NCBI RefSeq assembly: GCF_001423745.1
Contig: NZ_LMPC01000002.1
Location: forward strand, 1-64,000
Length of the DNA: 64,000 bases
Direction of reading: 5' to 3'
From: Arthrobacter sp. Leaf337
Lineage (GTDB): Bacteria > Actinomycetota > Actinomycetes > Actinomycetales > Micrococcaceae
The notes under the pieces are model-generated. The model saw nothing but the letters and a program-made list of their open reading frames with translations. It ran no database searches and was not told the DNA's origin. Every line of letters begins with the position of its first letter. Position 1 is the stretch's first letter. The translations under genes were made by a program, and so were the position numbers. This document shows positions 36,968 through 45,423 of the stretch, piece after piece.

Positions 36968-36993
36968 CTGGCCTCCAAGCCTTCAAATACTCA
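36968..36993 (-). repeat. Right terminal inverted repeat of the IS21 element
   Basis: Read from the right end inward it starts TGAGTATTTGAAGG and continues into a GGAGGCCAG block, matching the left end at the outermost bases and again at the GG-G-CCA core. Confidence 0.7.
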
Positions 36994-37340
36994 ATGTGAG
37001 CCATTTTTGGTCGTCTGCGGGCTTGTAGGCCCGGTTGGCCCCGCAATACTCCCTTCTATCCGGGAGCCCAGTATTCACAGCCTAGAGGGCCCTAAGACGG
37101 CTCTCCAAGCCGCTAGGTGCCCCCGCGAGACGACAGCACGGACACGAGTAGCGGTCGGCAGGAAGCGCCCGTCTGCGTTCTCCGTAGCTCTGCGGACTCC
37201 ACGACGGCGAAGCCACGGGCATCCCGCCGCCATAGACTTCAGCTGTTTGAGGTCATCTGAAACCCAAAACTGATGCTGATCAGGTACTACCAGCAGTGAT
37301 CTCCGGCCAAGTCGTCGACCAGCGGTAGGAGGACACAAAA
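36994..37340. other. Gene-free stretch between the IS and parB
   Basis: About 350 bp with no supported gene. It resembles the region left of the IS and is probably its continuation. Apart from the 5-bp target duplicate at its left edge I see nothing distinctive. Confidence 0.6.
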
Positions 37341-37370
37341 GAGGGCCTGTTTCACGTGAAACAGGCCCTC
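37341..37370. other. parS: parS site inside a 30-bp perfect palindrome behind parB
   Basis: The perfect parS TGTTTCACGTGAAACA (37348-37363) is extended on both sides by seven further complementary bases (GAGGGCC and GGCCCTC), making a 30-bp palindrome with no loop. It starts 17 bp past the parB stop codon. In RNA the same sequence would fold into a hairpin, so it may also help end the parAB transcript, although no clear T-run follows. Confidence 0.9.
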
Positions 37371-37386
37371 TCCGGTCGCGTAGGTT

Positions 37387-38568
37387 TCAGTTCTCAGATC
37401 CTGGTGAAAGAACTTCCATGATCCGGTTCAAGTCCTCCACGCTGGCAAATTCGATACTCACGCGGCCCTTTCGGGCGCCGAGGGAGATCTTTACATTAGT
37501 ATCCAGTCGATCTGACAGAGACGACGCGAGGTAGTCCAACCGCTCATGACGGGCGCCCGGACGGGGGACATTGTTCTTCGCGGTGGTTGCCGGGCTCTGG
37601 TACAGAGTGACAGCTTCCTCGGTGGCGCGAACGGACATTCCTTCTGCGACGATCTTCTGCGCCAGGCGTTCCATCGCCGCTGCATCGGGAAGCGCAAGGA
37701 GTGCGCGCGCGTGCCCAGCGGACAGCACACTCGCTGCAACCCTTCGCTGGACCAGCGGGGGCAGCTTCAGGAGGCGCAAGGTGTTCGAGACTTGGGGGCG
37801 GGAACGGCCAATGCGATCTGCAAGCTGTTCATGCGTCGTTCCGAAGTCCTCCAACAGCTGCTGGTAGGCGGCCGCCTCTTCGAGGGGATTAAGTTGGCTG
37901 CGGTGAAGGTTTTCGAGGAGTGCATCTCGAAGCAGGTCATCGTCAGTGGTGTCCCTGACAATTGCAGGGATGGTTTCCATCCCCGCGGCCTGCACTGCAC
38001 GCCACCGGCGCTCACCCATAACGAGCTCATACGGTTCGCCACCCTTTTCGGTTGACGTCCGGACCACAATTGGCTGAAGAACGCCTATTTCGCGGACAGA
38101 GTGAATGAGCTCCGCCATGTCGTCCTCATCGAAGACGGAGCGGGGCTGTTTACGGTTCGGGTGAATGTCGCCGACCGGAATTTCCGCGAACCTGACACCC
38201 GGGACTTCTACCAGTTCAGGTCCGGTATCGGTGACAACGGCAGCCTCTGACGAAGCCACCTCATCCTCATCAGGCTTTTCGGCATCGGCTCGCTTGGCTG
38301 AGACGGAGTTGGCTGCTGCTTTCCGGGCCGGAGCCTTCAACTCAGATGGCGCTGCGCTCCCGACGGACTTTTTGGGTCCAGGGGAAGCCGGCACAGACGA
38401 TTCTTCTTCCACGGGAACGGCTGTGGCCGTGGACGTCTTGCGTGCCTCGGGAAAGAACAAGTCCACTGGTCGTGAAGGCGCTGCGCCGTTGCCGGAAGCG
38501 TTAGCCGGAGCGGAACTTGGAATGAGTGCGCCAAGACCACGACCGAGGCCGCGTCGCTTATCGCTCAT
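37387..38568 (-). CDS. parB: Chromosome partitioning protein ParB
   Basis: A 393-residue CTP-dependent DNA clamp that loads at parS and recruits SMC and ParA to the origin region. Seen: N-terminal [14 protein letters not shown] motif for ParA interaction, a long Ala/Glu/Asp-rich disordered linker (about 20-140), the CTP-binding boxes GERRWRA and [10 protein letters not shown], a helix-turn-helix with [18 protein letters not shown], and a C-terminal dimerisation domain. Downstream of parA with 65 bp between. Its binding sites occur eight times in 29.1-39.6 kb. Confidence 0.97.
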   Translation of the reverse strand: MSDKRRGLGRGLGALIPSSAPANASGNGAAPSRPVDLFFPEARKTSTATAVPVEEESSVPASPGPKKSVGSAAPSELKAPARKAAANSVSAKRADAEKPDEDEVASSEAAVVTDTGPELVEVPGVRFAEIPVGDIHPNRKQPRSVFDEDDMAELIHSVREIGVLQPIVVRTSTEKGGEPYELVMGERRWRAVQAAGMETIPAIVRDTTDDDLLRDALLENLHRSQLNPLEEAAAYQQLLEDFGTTHEQLADRIGRSRPQVSNTLRLLKLPPLVQRRVAASVLSAGHARALLALPDAAAMERLAQKIVAEGMSVRATEEAVTLYQSPATTAKNNVPRPGARHERLDYLASSLSDRLDTNVKISLGARKGRVSIEFASVEDLNRIMEVLSPGSEN

Positions 38569-38633
38569 GGATAAATCCCTCCAATGGAAGAGCCCGGCAG
38601 ACCCGGCTCTGGCTAGTGCAGTTGTTGAAAATT

Positions 38634-39698
38634 CTAACGTTCAGCGATTTCGGCTGCGGCTTCCAAGTAGGACAGTGCACCGCTGGAGGAGGGGTCGTAC
38701 GTCATCACAGTCTGCTGGTAACTGGGTGCCTCGGAGATCCTAACCGATCGCGGCACCACGGCACCGAGGACCTGGTCGGGGAAGTGCTGACGAACTTCGG
38801 CTGCCACCTGTGCGGCCAGGTTCGTCCGGCCGTCATACATGGTGAGAAGAATGGTGGAAACAACCAAATCTGCGTTGAGGTGCTTCTGGATCATCTCAAT
38901 GTTCTTCAGAAGCTGGCTGAGGCCTTCCAAAGCGTAGTACTCGCACTGGATGGGAATCAGGACCTCGCTGGCGGCGCAGAACGCGTTGACCGTTAGCAGC
39001 CCAAGGCTCGGCGGGCAGTCGATGAAGATGTAGTCAAGACGGGCCTCGCCCGACTTCTCGCGTTCCTTGGCATACACATCAATCGCGCGGCGGAGCCGCT
39101 GTTCCCTGGCGACGAGTGAAACAAGTTCAATTTCAGCGCCGGCCAAGTGAATGGTGGCGGGTGCACAAATCAGGTTATCGATGTCAGGGCACGGGGCCAC
39201 AACGTCCTTGAGGGGAACGTCGTTGATCAGAACGTCGTAGATGCTGTCGACGTCCGCATGATGTTCAATGCCGAGGGCAGTGGAGGCGTTACCTTGGGGA
39301 TCGATGTCGATGACCAGGACCTTCAGCCCGGCGGCAGCGAGGGCAGCGGCAATGTTGACCGTGGTGGTTGTCTTGCCAACCCCGCCCTTCTGGTTCGAGA
39401 CTGTGAAGACGCGCGTCTTCTCCGGCTTCGGCAGGTCCCGGCCGATCAACCGTTCGCGGCGTTTGTTTTCGTGGGCCAGGTCCCGGGCAATCGGGCTCGA
39501 GTCATCAATGGAGTCCATGATGTTGCCACTGACCGATTCAGTTTCACGTGAAACTGCCGCGGACTTGGACCGGTTTGTAACCGAATTCAGATGATTCCAC
39601 GAATCCGTGGGCGCAATTGAGGGCGCGACCATGGCCCGTGCGGACCCCAGGGACACGAACGGGGGTATCCGCTGTGTGGAGGCTTCGCTACTGGTCAC
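38634..39698 (-). CDS. parA: Chromosome partitioning ATPase ParA
   Basis: A 354-residue Walker-type ATPase that moves ParB-bound origins over the nucleoid. Seen: deviant Walker [11 protein letters not shown] at about 104-113, [11 protein letters not shown], and [13 protein letters not shown]. The first 90 residues are an extension whose [10 protein letters not shown] segment is the translation of a parS site (39540-39555). I kept GTG 39698, since mycobacterial ParA has a similar long extension; ATG 39518 would give 294 residues and put the parS upstream of the gene. Confidence 0.95.
   Translation of the reverse strand: MTSSEASTQRIPPFVSLGSARAMVAPSIAPTDSWNHLNSVTNRSKSAAVSRETESVSGNIMDSIDDSSPIARDLAHENKRRERLIGRDLPKPEKTRVFTVSNQKGGVGKTTTTVNIAAALAAAGLKVLVIDIDPQGNASTALGIEHHADVDSIYDVLINDVPLKDVVAPCPDIDNLICAPATIHLAGAEIELVSLVAREQRLRRAIDVYAKEREKSGEARLDYIFIDCPPSLGLLTVNAFCAASEVLIPIQCEYYALEGLSQLLKNIEMIQKHLNADLVVSTILLTMYDGRTNLAAQVAAEVRQHFPDQVLGAVVPRSVRISEAPSYQQTVMTYDPSSSGALSYLEAAAEIAER
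39540..39555. other. parS: parS site within the parA 5-prime coding region
   Basis: AGTTTCACGTGAAACT, the 14-base parS core intact and part of an 18-bp palindrome. Read in the parA frame it encodes V-S-R-E-T. Confidence 0.88.
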
Positions 39699-39785
39699 TG
39701 TGACACACTCACTCTCATTCGGCTTTTTCTGCCGTTCACTAGCCTAACTGCTTCCCCCAAAAGTCCTGCGGCACCGGGCCAGCGG

Positions 39786-40436
39786 TTAGGCAATCTTTTG
39801 TGTCTTATTAACGATGATTCGGACCACAGTGGTGGGTTCTTCGAGGATGTCCTCACCGACCACCACTACGGACGTCTGAACGCCGCCGAGCTTGCGGATG
39901 GCTTTGGCAGCCTTCTCGATTTCTTCCCCCGCGCTGCGTCCTTTGATAGCCACAACCTCGCCCTTACCAGCGAGCAGGGGGATCGTCAGGCCGGCAAGGT
40001 TGGACAAAGCCGAAACCGCACGAGCGGTGACGACGTCGGCATTCACCATACCCACGGCCAGTTCAGCACGCGTGCGCATGACCGTTACGTTGCTCAGCCC
40101 GAGGTCGTCCACAACCTCCTGAAGCCATATCACCCGGCGTTCCAGCGGTTCGATCAGGGTCAGTTCAAGGTCAGGCCTCGCAATTGCCAGACACAGTCCC
40201 GGCAGTCCGGCTCCGCTGCCAACATCCGCGACGTGGCTGCCTTGGGCAATTTCCCGCTCGATAACGGCGCAATTCAAAACATGCCGGCTCCAGAGCCTGG
40301 GGATTTCACGCGGTCCGATAAGGCCACGTTCGGTACCGGAGGTGGCCAGGTGCTCCACGTAGCGCTTGGCCAGGTCGAGGCGGTCGCCAAAGATGGCCTC
40401 AGCCGCCTTCAGCTCGGCGTCGGTAATGTCAACCAT
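39786..40436 (-). CDS. rsmG: 16S rRNA (guanine527-N7)-methyltransferase RsmG
   Basis: A 216-residue SAM-dependent methyltransferase (formerly GidB) that modifies G527 of 16S rRNA; loss causes low-level streptomycin resistance in other bacteria. Seen: SAM motif VADVGSGAGLPGLCLAI near residue 70 and the acidic end of beta-2 in LTLIEPLERRVIWL. ATG 40436 gives the usual family length. A GTG further upstream would extend it into the jag coding region. Sits between jag and parA as in most Actinobacteria. Confidence 0.93.
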   Translation of the reverse strand: MVDITDAELKAAEAIFGDRLDLAKRYVEHLATSGTERGLIGPREIPRLWSRHVLNCAVIEREIAQGSHVADVGSGAGLPGLCLAIARPDLELTLIEPLERRVIWLQEVVDDLGLSNVTVMRTRAELAVGMVNADVVTARAVSALSNLAGLTIPLLAGKGEVVAIKGRSAGEEIEKAAKAIRKLGGVQTSVVVVGEDILEEPTTVVRIIVNKTQKIA

Positions 40437-40455
40437 TGTCAGCGTCCCGGAATCT

Positions 40456-41022
40456 TCAGTCTGCGGAGACAACGATGTGCCTCCCGGCACCTTCGCCTTC
40501 GGATTCGCTGACGAACCCGAGATCGGCCACAGCGTCGTGGACAATCTTTCGCTCGTAGGCGCTCATCGGTTCCAGTGCCACAGCCTTACCGGATTCCTTC
40601 ACGGAAGCCACGGCGTCCTCCGCGATCTTCTGGAGGTGGCCTGCGCGCTCCTGGCGGTAGCCGTTGATGTCCAGCACCAAGCGGGAACGGTTCTCGGTGG
40701 CGGAAAGGACCGAAAGCCGGGTCAACTCCTGCAGGGCTTCGAGCACTTCACCGTCGCGGCCAACAAGACTCTCAAGACCCGCAGATTCTTCCTCTGCCAC
40801 GATGGAAATGTATGTCCGTCCGTTGCGGACCTCTATGTCGATATCGCCGTCAATGTCTGCGATGTCAAGCAATTCCTCCAGGTAGTCGGCGGCGACGTCG
40901 CCTTCTTCTTCCAGCCGGCTGGCGGAAGAACCCTTGCCTGTATCCTGGATCTCATCCTGGGCGTCGTCCTGGTCTTCAATGGCCTCGGCGGAAACGGCGT
41001 TTTCGGTGCTATCGACAGACAT
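40456..41022 (-). CDS. jag: Jag/KhpB-like R3H RNA-binding protein
   Basis: A 188-residue RNA-binding protein with an acidic N-terminal region (about 1-45), a KH-like domain (about 45-120, with VGRDGEVLEALQELTRL) and a C-terminal R3H domain whose ERKIVHDAVADLG carries the R-x-x-x-H motif. Relatives (KhpB/EloR/SpoIIIJ-associated) bind mRNAs and influence cell elongation. Its ATG shares one base with the yidC stop (TAATG), so the two are co-translated. Confidence 0.93.
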   Translation of the reverse strand: MSVDSTENAVSAEAIEDQDDAQDEIQDTGKGSSASRLEEEGDVAADYLEELLDIADIDGDIDIEVRNGRTYISIVAEEESAGLESLVGRDGEVLEALQELTRLSVLSATENRSRLVLDINGYRQERAGHLQKIAEDAVASVKESGKAVALEPMSAYERKIVHDAVADLGFVSESEGEGAGRHIVVSAD

Positions 41023-42002
41023 TACTTCTTCTTCCTGTTCTTACGTTGTGGCTGGATGCGCTGGCTCTTGGCTTCGGCGACCGCGGCTGCAGCGGCAGCT
41101 TCAGCCTCGACGTCGGCCTTCTTGCCTCCCAGGATGGGCAGGGCCGGGAGGCCCTTGGCGGCACGGCGCTCGGCGAGGGCCTTGGCGGCGGGGGATCCCG
41201 GCGTTGGCATGCGGCGGATGACGAAGAACTGCTGGGCCATGGTCCAGAGGTTGGTGGTGGTCCAGTAGATGAGGACACCGATGGGGAAGTTGATGCCGCC
41301 CACACCGAAGACGATCGGCAGGATGTAAAGCATCATCTTCTGCTGGCGCATGAACGGGCTGGCCATTGCCTCTTCGGACATGTTCTTGGCCATGATCTGC
41401 TTCTGCGTGATGAACTGCGATGCCGTCATGGCCAGGATCATCACGATCGAGAGGGTCCAAACAGCCACCACGTTGCCGCCAGGAGGCGTGCCGTGAAGCA
41501 GGGTGGCGGACAGCGGGGCACCGAAAATGCTCGACTCGTCGAACTGGACAACTTGTTCGTGGCTCATGGCGCCAATGCCGGCACCCTTATCGCGGGCCGC
41601 CGTGATGCCGGAGAGCACCTGGAACAGCGCAAAGAAGAAAGGCATCTGGATCAGCATGGGCAGGCAGGCCGAGAACGGGTTGGTGCCGTGCTTCTTGTAC
41701 ATGGCCATCTGTTCCTGGGCCATGGCCTGGCGGGACAGCTGGTCCGTCTTGCCCTTGTACTTGTCCTGCAGCTTCTTCAGGTCCGGCTGCAGGAGCTGCA
41801 TTCCGCGCTGGGCCTTGATCTGCTTGACGAACACGGGGATCAGGGCGGCGCGAATGACCAGCACCAGGCCGATGATGGACAGCGTCCACGTCCAGCCGTT
41901 CGCTGCCGGCAGGCCAATGGTGCTCAGTCCCTCATGGAAGCCCACCATGATGATGGACACGAGCCACTTGAACGGAAACATGATTGTTTCAAAGAAGTCC
42001 AT
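41022..42002 (-). CDS. yidC: Membrane protein insertase YidC
   Basis: A 326-residue membrane insertase of the short Gram-positive Oxa1 type. Seen: N-terminal helix at about 12-30, an insertase core from about 45 with RAALIPVFVKQIKAQRGMQ (including the conserved positively charged groove residue), a hydrophilic coiled-coil C1 loop, and a basic C-terminal tail ending in RKNRKKK that can bind ribosomes. No lipoprotein Cys at the N-terminus. In the conserved order rpmH-rnpA-yidD-yidC-jag-rsmG. Confidence 0.95.
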   Translation of the reverse strand: MDFFETIMFPFKWLVSIIMVGFHEGLSTIGLPAANGWTWTLSIIGLVLVIRAALIPVFVKQIKAQRGMQLLQPDLKKLQDKYKGKTDQLSRQAMAQEQMAMYKKHGTNPFSACLPMLIQMPFFFALFQVLSGITAARDKGAGIGAMSHEQVVQFDESSIFGAPLSATLLHGTPPGGNVVAVWTLSIVMILAMTASQFITQKQIMAKNMSEEAMASPFMRQQKMMLYILPIVFGVGGINFPIGVLIYWTTTNLWTMAQQFFVIRRMPTPGSPAAKALAERRAAKGLPALPILGGKKADVEAEAAAAAAVAEAKSQRIQPQRKNRKKK

Positions 42003-42018
42003 ACGATATCCCTATTCG

Positions 42019-42414
42019 TCAGGCCGCAGTGCGGCCTTCTCCATCAGTCTGAGCAGCCAGGTACTTGTCCGGGTTGTTCAGCACAACAATTGTGGGGGTC
42101 CGGTTTTCGGGCCAGTGGCGGTGACCGGCGGGGACATGGTCCACTCCGCCGGCGTTCCAAGGATGACAACGCAGCAGGCGCCGGGCCGCGAGCCAGCTTC
42201 CCTTGACGGCGCCATGCACCGTGATCGCTTCGAGGGCGTACGCCGAGCACGAAGGAAAGAAGCGGCAGACCTGGCCGTACAAGGGTGAAATCACCTTGCG
42301 GTAGGCCTTCAGCAGCAGGATGAGAAAGTTGCGGGGCAGGTTCCAGAGCGCTGTGCCCACCAGGACCGCTGCCGGTTTGAGGAAGAGGACGACGGCGGCA
42401 ATGGAGTTACGCAC
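42019..42414 (-). CDS. yidD: Membrane protein insertion efficiency factor YidD
   Basis: A 131-residue protein with the YidD core: LLLKAYRKVISPLYGQVCRFFPSCSAYALEAITVHGAVKGSWLAARRLLRCHPWNAGGVDHVP is centred near residues 33-95, including the conserved CRFFPSCS and RCHPW motifs. An amphipathic N-terminal helix likely attaches it to the membrane, where it helps YidC. GTG 42414 overlaps the rnpA end by eight bases. The C-terminal tail is longer than in E. coli YidD. Confidence 0.93.
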   Translation of the reverse strand: MRNSIAAVVLFLKPAAVLVGTALWNLPRNFLILLLKAYRKVISPLYGQVCRFFPSCSAYALEAITVHGAVKGSWLAARRLLRCHPWNAGGVDHVPAGHRHWPENRTPTIVVLNNPDKYLAAQTDGEGRTAA

Positions 42415-42817
42415 GCGGTGTCCCTTCCTGTCTTGTTTCCCGTGAAACCGCTGACGCGGCCCGAGGAAGGCGGCCGCCCAGCCGTTTCATGGTCGTTTCC
42501 AGAGCGGCATTGTAATCTGCCAGCAGTTGGTCCCAGCTGGCAGACGCGGCCGCAGGCAGTGCCCGGACCACAATGGCGAACCCGGTACCGTATTCCTGCA
42601 ACGACAAAGCACCGGCTTCCCTCAGTCTCCTCTTAACGAGGTTCCTGACAACAGCGTTCCCGACACTCTTGGAAACGATGAATCCGATCCGGCTTGGTTC
42701 GTCAGCAGCAATAGCTACCGTATATAACACTACGTTCCGGCGTCCATTGCGGACGCCGGAACGTACAGTTGTTGAAAAATCGGTTGGGGTCCTCAGACGG
42801 TTCCTGGTGGCTAGCAC
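42407..42817 (-). CDS. rnpA: Ribonuclease P protein component
   Basis: A 136-residue protein subunit of RNase P, which matures tRNA 5-prime ends with the RnpB RNA. Seen: the RNR motif in VGNAVVRNLVKRRLRE (near 53-68), typical of RnpA. GTG start. The C-terminal AVSRETRQEG is encoded by a degenerate parS (42434-42449). Located between rpmH and yidD as in nearly all bacteria. Confidence 0.94.
   Translation of the reverse strand: MLATRNRLRTPTDFSTTVRSGVRNGRRNVVLYTVAIAADEPSRIGFIVSKSVGNAVVRNLVKRRLREAGALSLQEYGTGFAIVVRALPAAASASWDQLLADYNAALETTMKRLGGRLPRAASAVSRETRQEGTPRA
42434..42449. other. Degenerate parS-like site in rnpA
   Basis: TGTTTCCCGTGAAACC differs from the parS consensus at two of 16 positions, one in the central CACGTG. 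It is translated as V-S-R-E-T in rnpA. ParB affinity is expected to be weak. Confidence 0.45.
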
Positions 42818-42859
42818 CGTTAAACTCGCAAAGGGGTGTTGACCGACGAGTCAGTGTAT

Positions 42860-42997
42860 TTAGGCCGACAGTTCGGTGCGGCCCTTGCCACGACGGGCTG
42901 CCAGGATGGCACGGCCGGCACGGGTACGCATACGAAGGCGGAAGCCGTGCTTCTTGGCTCGACGGCGGTTATTCGGCTGAAAAGTCCGCTTGCTCAC
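42860..42997 (-). CDS. rpmH: 50S ribosomal protein L34
   Basis: A 45-residue, very basic ribosomal protein. The translation begins [20 protein letters not shown], the L34 signature, and ends [11 protein letters not shown] start with CTGGAG upstream on the minus strand. First gene of the leftward block, divergent from dnaA, as in most bacteria. Confidence 0.97.
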   Translation of the reverse strand: MSKRTFQPNNRRRAKKHGFRLRMRTRAGRAILAARRGKGRTELSA

Positions 42998-43466
42998 GTT
43001 AGTTACTCCAGTGGATCAAAGGTGCGCCCACCCGATCAAAAAGGGGAAGAACTGGCCGACGCTAAGTTTTGTATGTGCACACGCTGCCCTCGGCTCGTAG
43101 GACGCAGAACGTCAGAGAGATTCAAATGAGGTCGAAAAGCGGACACAAAGGACTTCACAACGTTAGGCCAAAAAGCATCCGAGAGTCAAACCGGGCCGCC
43201 CCTCACTGCCCTGCACCTGCTGTGGTTAACCTCCGCCCACAGCCTGTGGATGAAGTGGCTCACAGGGCCCGTTTTCGAACCACAACAGTGTAATTATCCA
43301 CAAGGCTCTACCCAGCTATCTTCTAGGCTTTTCATCCCCTAGAGTGGCTCAGTAGCCGATTATCCACGCTCTGTGCATAACCCTGTGGATATAAGCCGGA
43401 ACCAGCCCCTGGTTCAGGACTTGTGGCTGCAGGTAATGCAGGCAAGCAAGTTTGAGGAACTGATTG
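42998..43466. other. rpmH-dnaA intergenic region with DnaA boxes
   Basis: About 470 bp with no gene. DnaA-box-like sequences: perfect TTATCCACA at 43294-43302, and near-matches TGTGGTTAA (43221-43229), TGTGGATGA (43245-43253), TTATCCACG (43360-43368), TGTGCATAA (43372-43380) and TGTGGATAT (43384-43392). These probably autoregulate dnaA and may contribute to the origin. Promoters for rpmH and dnaA must lie here but I cannot fix them. Confidence 0.75.
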
Positions 43467-44888
43467 ATGACAGTAGACGAAGCCAACCACGCGAATACTG
43501 TCGGAAGTTCCTGGCGGCGGGTTGTGAGCCTTCTGGAGCAGGACCACCGGGTTTCACCCCGGCAGCGCGGCTTCGTAATCCTCGCCCAGGCACAGGGACT
43601 GATCGGTTCAACCCTCCTGGTCGCGGTGCCCAACGAACTCACCCGTGAAGTCCTGCAAACGCAGGTCAAGGAAGCCCTTGACGACGCCCTGCACAATGTC
43701 TTCTCCGACGACATCCGCTGCGCCATCGACGTCGACACCGATCTGGTGCCCCTCCACACGGAGCCGGAACCCGCCGTCGAACTTTCCCTCGCGACCGATC
43801 CAACCGTGGAGCAGAAGCCGCAGCCCATGCTGCCGAGCACCTCCCACGAATTCGGCCGGCTGAATCCCAAGTACGTCTTCGACACGTTCGTGATCGGTTC
43901 CTCGAACCGGTTTGCGCACGCGGCCGCCGTCGCTGTCGCCGAGGCACCGGCCAAGGCCTACAACCCGCTGTTCATCTACGGTGACTCGGGTCTGGGTAAA
44001 ACCCACCTCCTGCACGCGATCGGACACTACGCCCGCCGGCTCTACAGCGGCATCCGCGTCCGCTACGTCAACTCCGAAGAATTCACCAACGACTTCATCA
44101 ACTCCATTCGGGACGATGAGGGCACCAGCTTCAAGACCACGTACCGCAACGTGGATGTCCTGCTGATCGATGACATTCAGTTCCTGGCCGGCAAGGACCG
44201 CACGCTGGAGGAGTTCTTCCACACGTTCAACGCGCTCCACAACAACAACAAGCAGGTTGTCATCACCTCGGACCAGCCGCCCAAGCTGCTGGCCGGATTC
44301 GAAGACAGGATGAAGTCCCGTTTCGAGTGGGGCCTGCTGACCGACATCCAGCCGCCGGAGCTGGAAACCCGGATCGCGATCCTCCGCAAGAAGGCCCTCA
44401 GCGAAGGTCTGTCCGCACCGGATGACGCCTTGGAGTACATCGCGTCCAAAATCTCCAGCAACATCCGTGAACTCGAGGGCGCACTCATCCGGGTCACGGC
44501 CTTCGCCAGCCTGAACCGGCAGCCCGTGGACGTCGCCCTCGCCGAGATGGTCCTCAAGGACCTCATCACGGACGACGGCGCCCAGGAGATCACGTCGGCC
44601 CAGATCCTCACCCAGACGGCCGACTACTTCAAGCTCAGCATGGAGGAGCTCTGCAGCAAGTCCCGGACCCGCACCCTGGTGACCGCACGCCAGATCGCCA
44701 TGTACCTGTGCCGCGAGCTGACGGACATGTCACTTCCGAAGATCGGCCAGGAGCTCGGCGGCCGGGACCACACCACGGTGATCCACGCAGACCGCAAAAT
44801 TCGTGAACTGATGGCCGAGCGCCGTGTGATCTACAACCAGGTTACGGAGCTGACCAACCGCATCAAGCAGCAGCAGCGGGATTCCTAA
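43467..44888 (+). CDS. dnaA: Chromosomal replication initiator DnaA
   Basis: A 473-residue AAA+ initiator that binds DnaA boxes and opens oriC. Seen: N-terminal DnaB-interaction domain (about 1-90), a short linker, Walker [10 protein letters not shown] at about 172-180, Walker [13 protein letters not shown] near 232, and the domain IV DNA-binding signature [15 protein letters not shown] near 431. ATG 43467 follows TTGAGGAA; a TTG one codon earlier is less likely. The spacer on its far side carries oriC. Confidence 0.97.
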   Translation: MTVDEANHANTVGSSWRRVVSLLEQDHRVSPRQRGFVILAQAQGLIGSTLLVAVPNELTREVLQTQVKEALDDALHNVFSDDIRCAIDVDTDLVPLHTEPEPAVELSLATDPTVEQKPQPMLPSTSHEFGRLNPKYVFDTFVIGSSNRFAHAAAVAVAEAPAKAYNPLFIYGDSGLGKTHLLHAIGHYARRLYSGIRVRYVNSEEFTNDFINSIRDDEGTSFKTTYRNVDVLLIDDIQFLAGKDRTLEEFFHTFNALHNNNKQVVITSDQPPKLLAGFEDRMKSRFEWGLLTDIQPPELETRIAILRKKALSEGLSAPDDALEYIASKISSNIRELEGALIRVTAFASLNRQPVDVALAEMVLKDLITDDGAQEITSAQILTQTADYFKLSMEELCSKSRTRTLVTARQIAMYLCRELTDMSLPKIGQELGGRDHTTVIHADRKIRELMAERRVIYNQVTELTNRIKQQQRDS

Positions 44889-45423
44889 GCCGGGCTTCGC
44901 GCCCGCCTCCTTACCTTATTAACAGGCGCATGTGGATAAGCCTGTGGATAGTTAAGGGGACAACCGCGGTTAATGGGCTTAAAACCCTTAAGGCATCTGT
45001 GGATCAGCGAAACGGCCGAAAAAGTTGTCCCCATCCACACCCTGTTTAAAACCTGCGTCGCCCACAACGGATGAACAGGGCTTAACCGCGAAATCCTGCC
45101 GTGAAACAGGGTTATCCACAGTTTCCACAGCAGTTATTAACACTACTAATCCCAAAAAATTGAAATTCCCTCAAACAACAATCTCGTTCCCAGCACCGGA
45201 CAGCCTCGTGACCTCGGCTCTGAAGAGCCAGCGTCCCGGCCGGAGATGGGGAAAACCGGAATCTTCCGGCTAAGCTGTCAGCAGCGCTCCCATCCTTGGG
45301 TCTGTTTGTGGTTCAGCAAGCGCGGACCATGCAGGTTCCGGTGTCCGGGGGCAAGGTTTTCGAACTCCCTGCGGGAGTTCCCGTTCAGAAAATGGCAGCA
45401 GCAATGAAAGGCGGCACCCTTCC
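44889..45423. other. oriC: Chromosomal origin of replication oriC
   Basis: The 535-bp dnaA-dnaN spacer. DnaA boxes: TGTGGATAA (44931-44939), TGTGGATAG (44943-44951), TGTGGATCA (44998-45006), TTGTCCCCA (45025-45033), TTATCCACA (45112-45120) and TTTCCACAG (45122-45130). An AT-rich stretch at about 45131-45190, with a run of six A, is a likely unwinding element. Location and contents match known actinobacterial origins. Confidence 0.92.

Larger units (their letters stand above)
34411..36993 (+). mobile_element. Complete IS21-family insertion sequence, 2583 bp
   Basis: The ends begin TGAATATTCG (left) and, read inward from the right, TGAGTATTTG. Both are flanked by the direct repeat ATGTG (34406-34410 and 36994-36998), a 5-bp target duplication. 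Subterminal repeats with a TTTGGGGGCCA-like core occur several times at each end (for example near 34505, and in reverse near 36945), as is usual in IS21. It encodes an intact transposase and helper ATPase, so it may be active. Inserted between parS sites in otherwise gene-free DNA. Confidence 0.88.

Noticed and set aside
28741-37340. CRISPR array or phage remnant in the gene desert
   Set aside because: No regularly spaced direct repeats of 24-40 bp, no cas, integrase or phage structural genes. The only long mobile element is the IS21.
45100-45110. parS half-site CGTGAAACA in oriC
   Set aside because: The left half is missing; a half-site alone is not enough.
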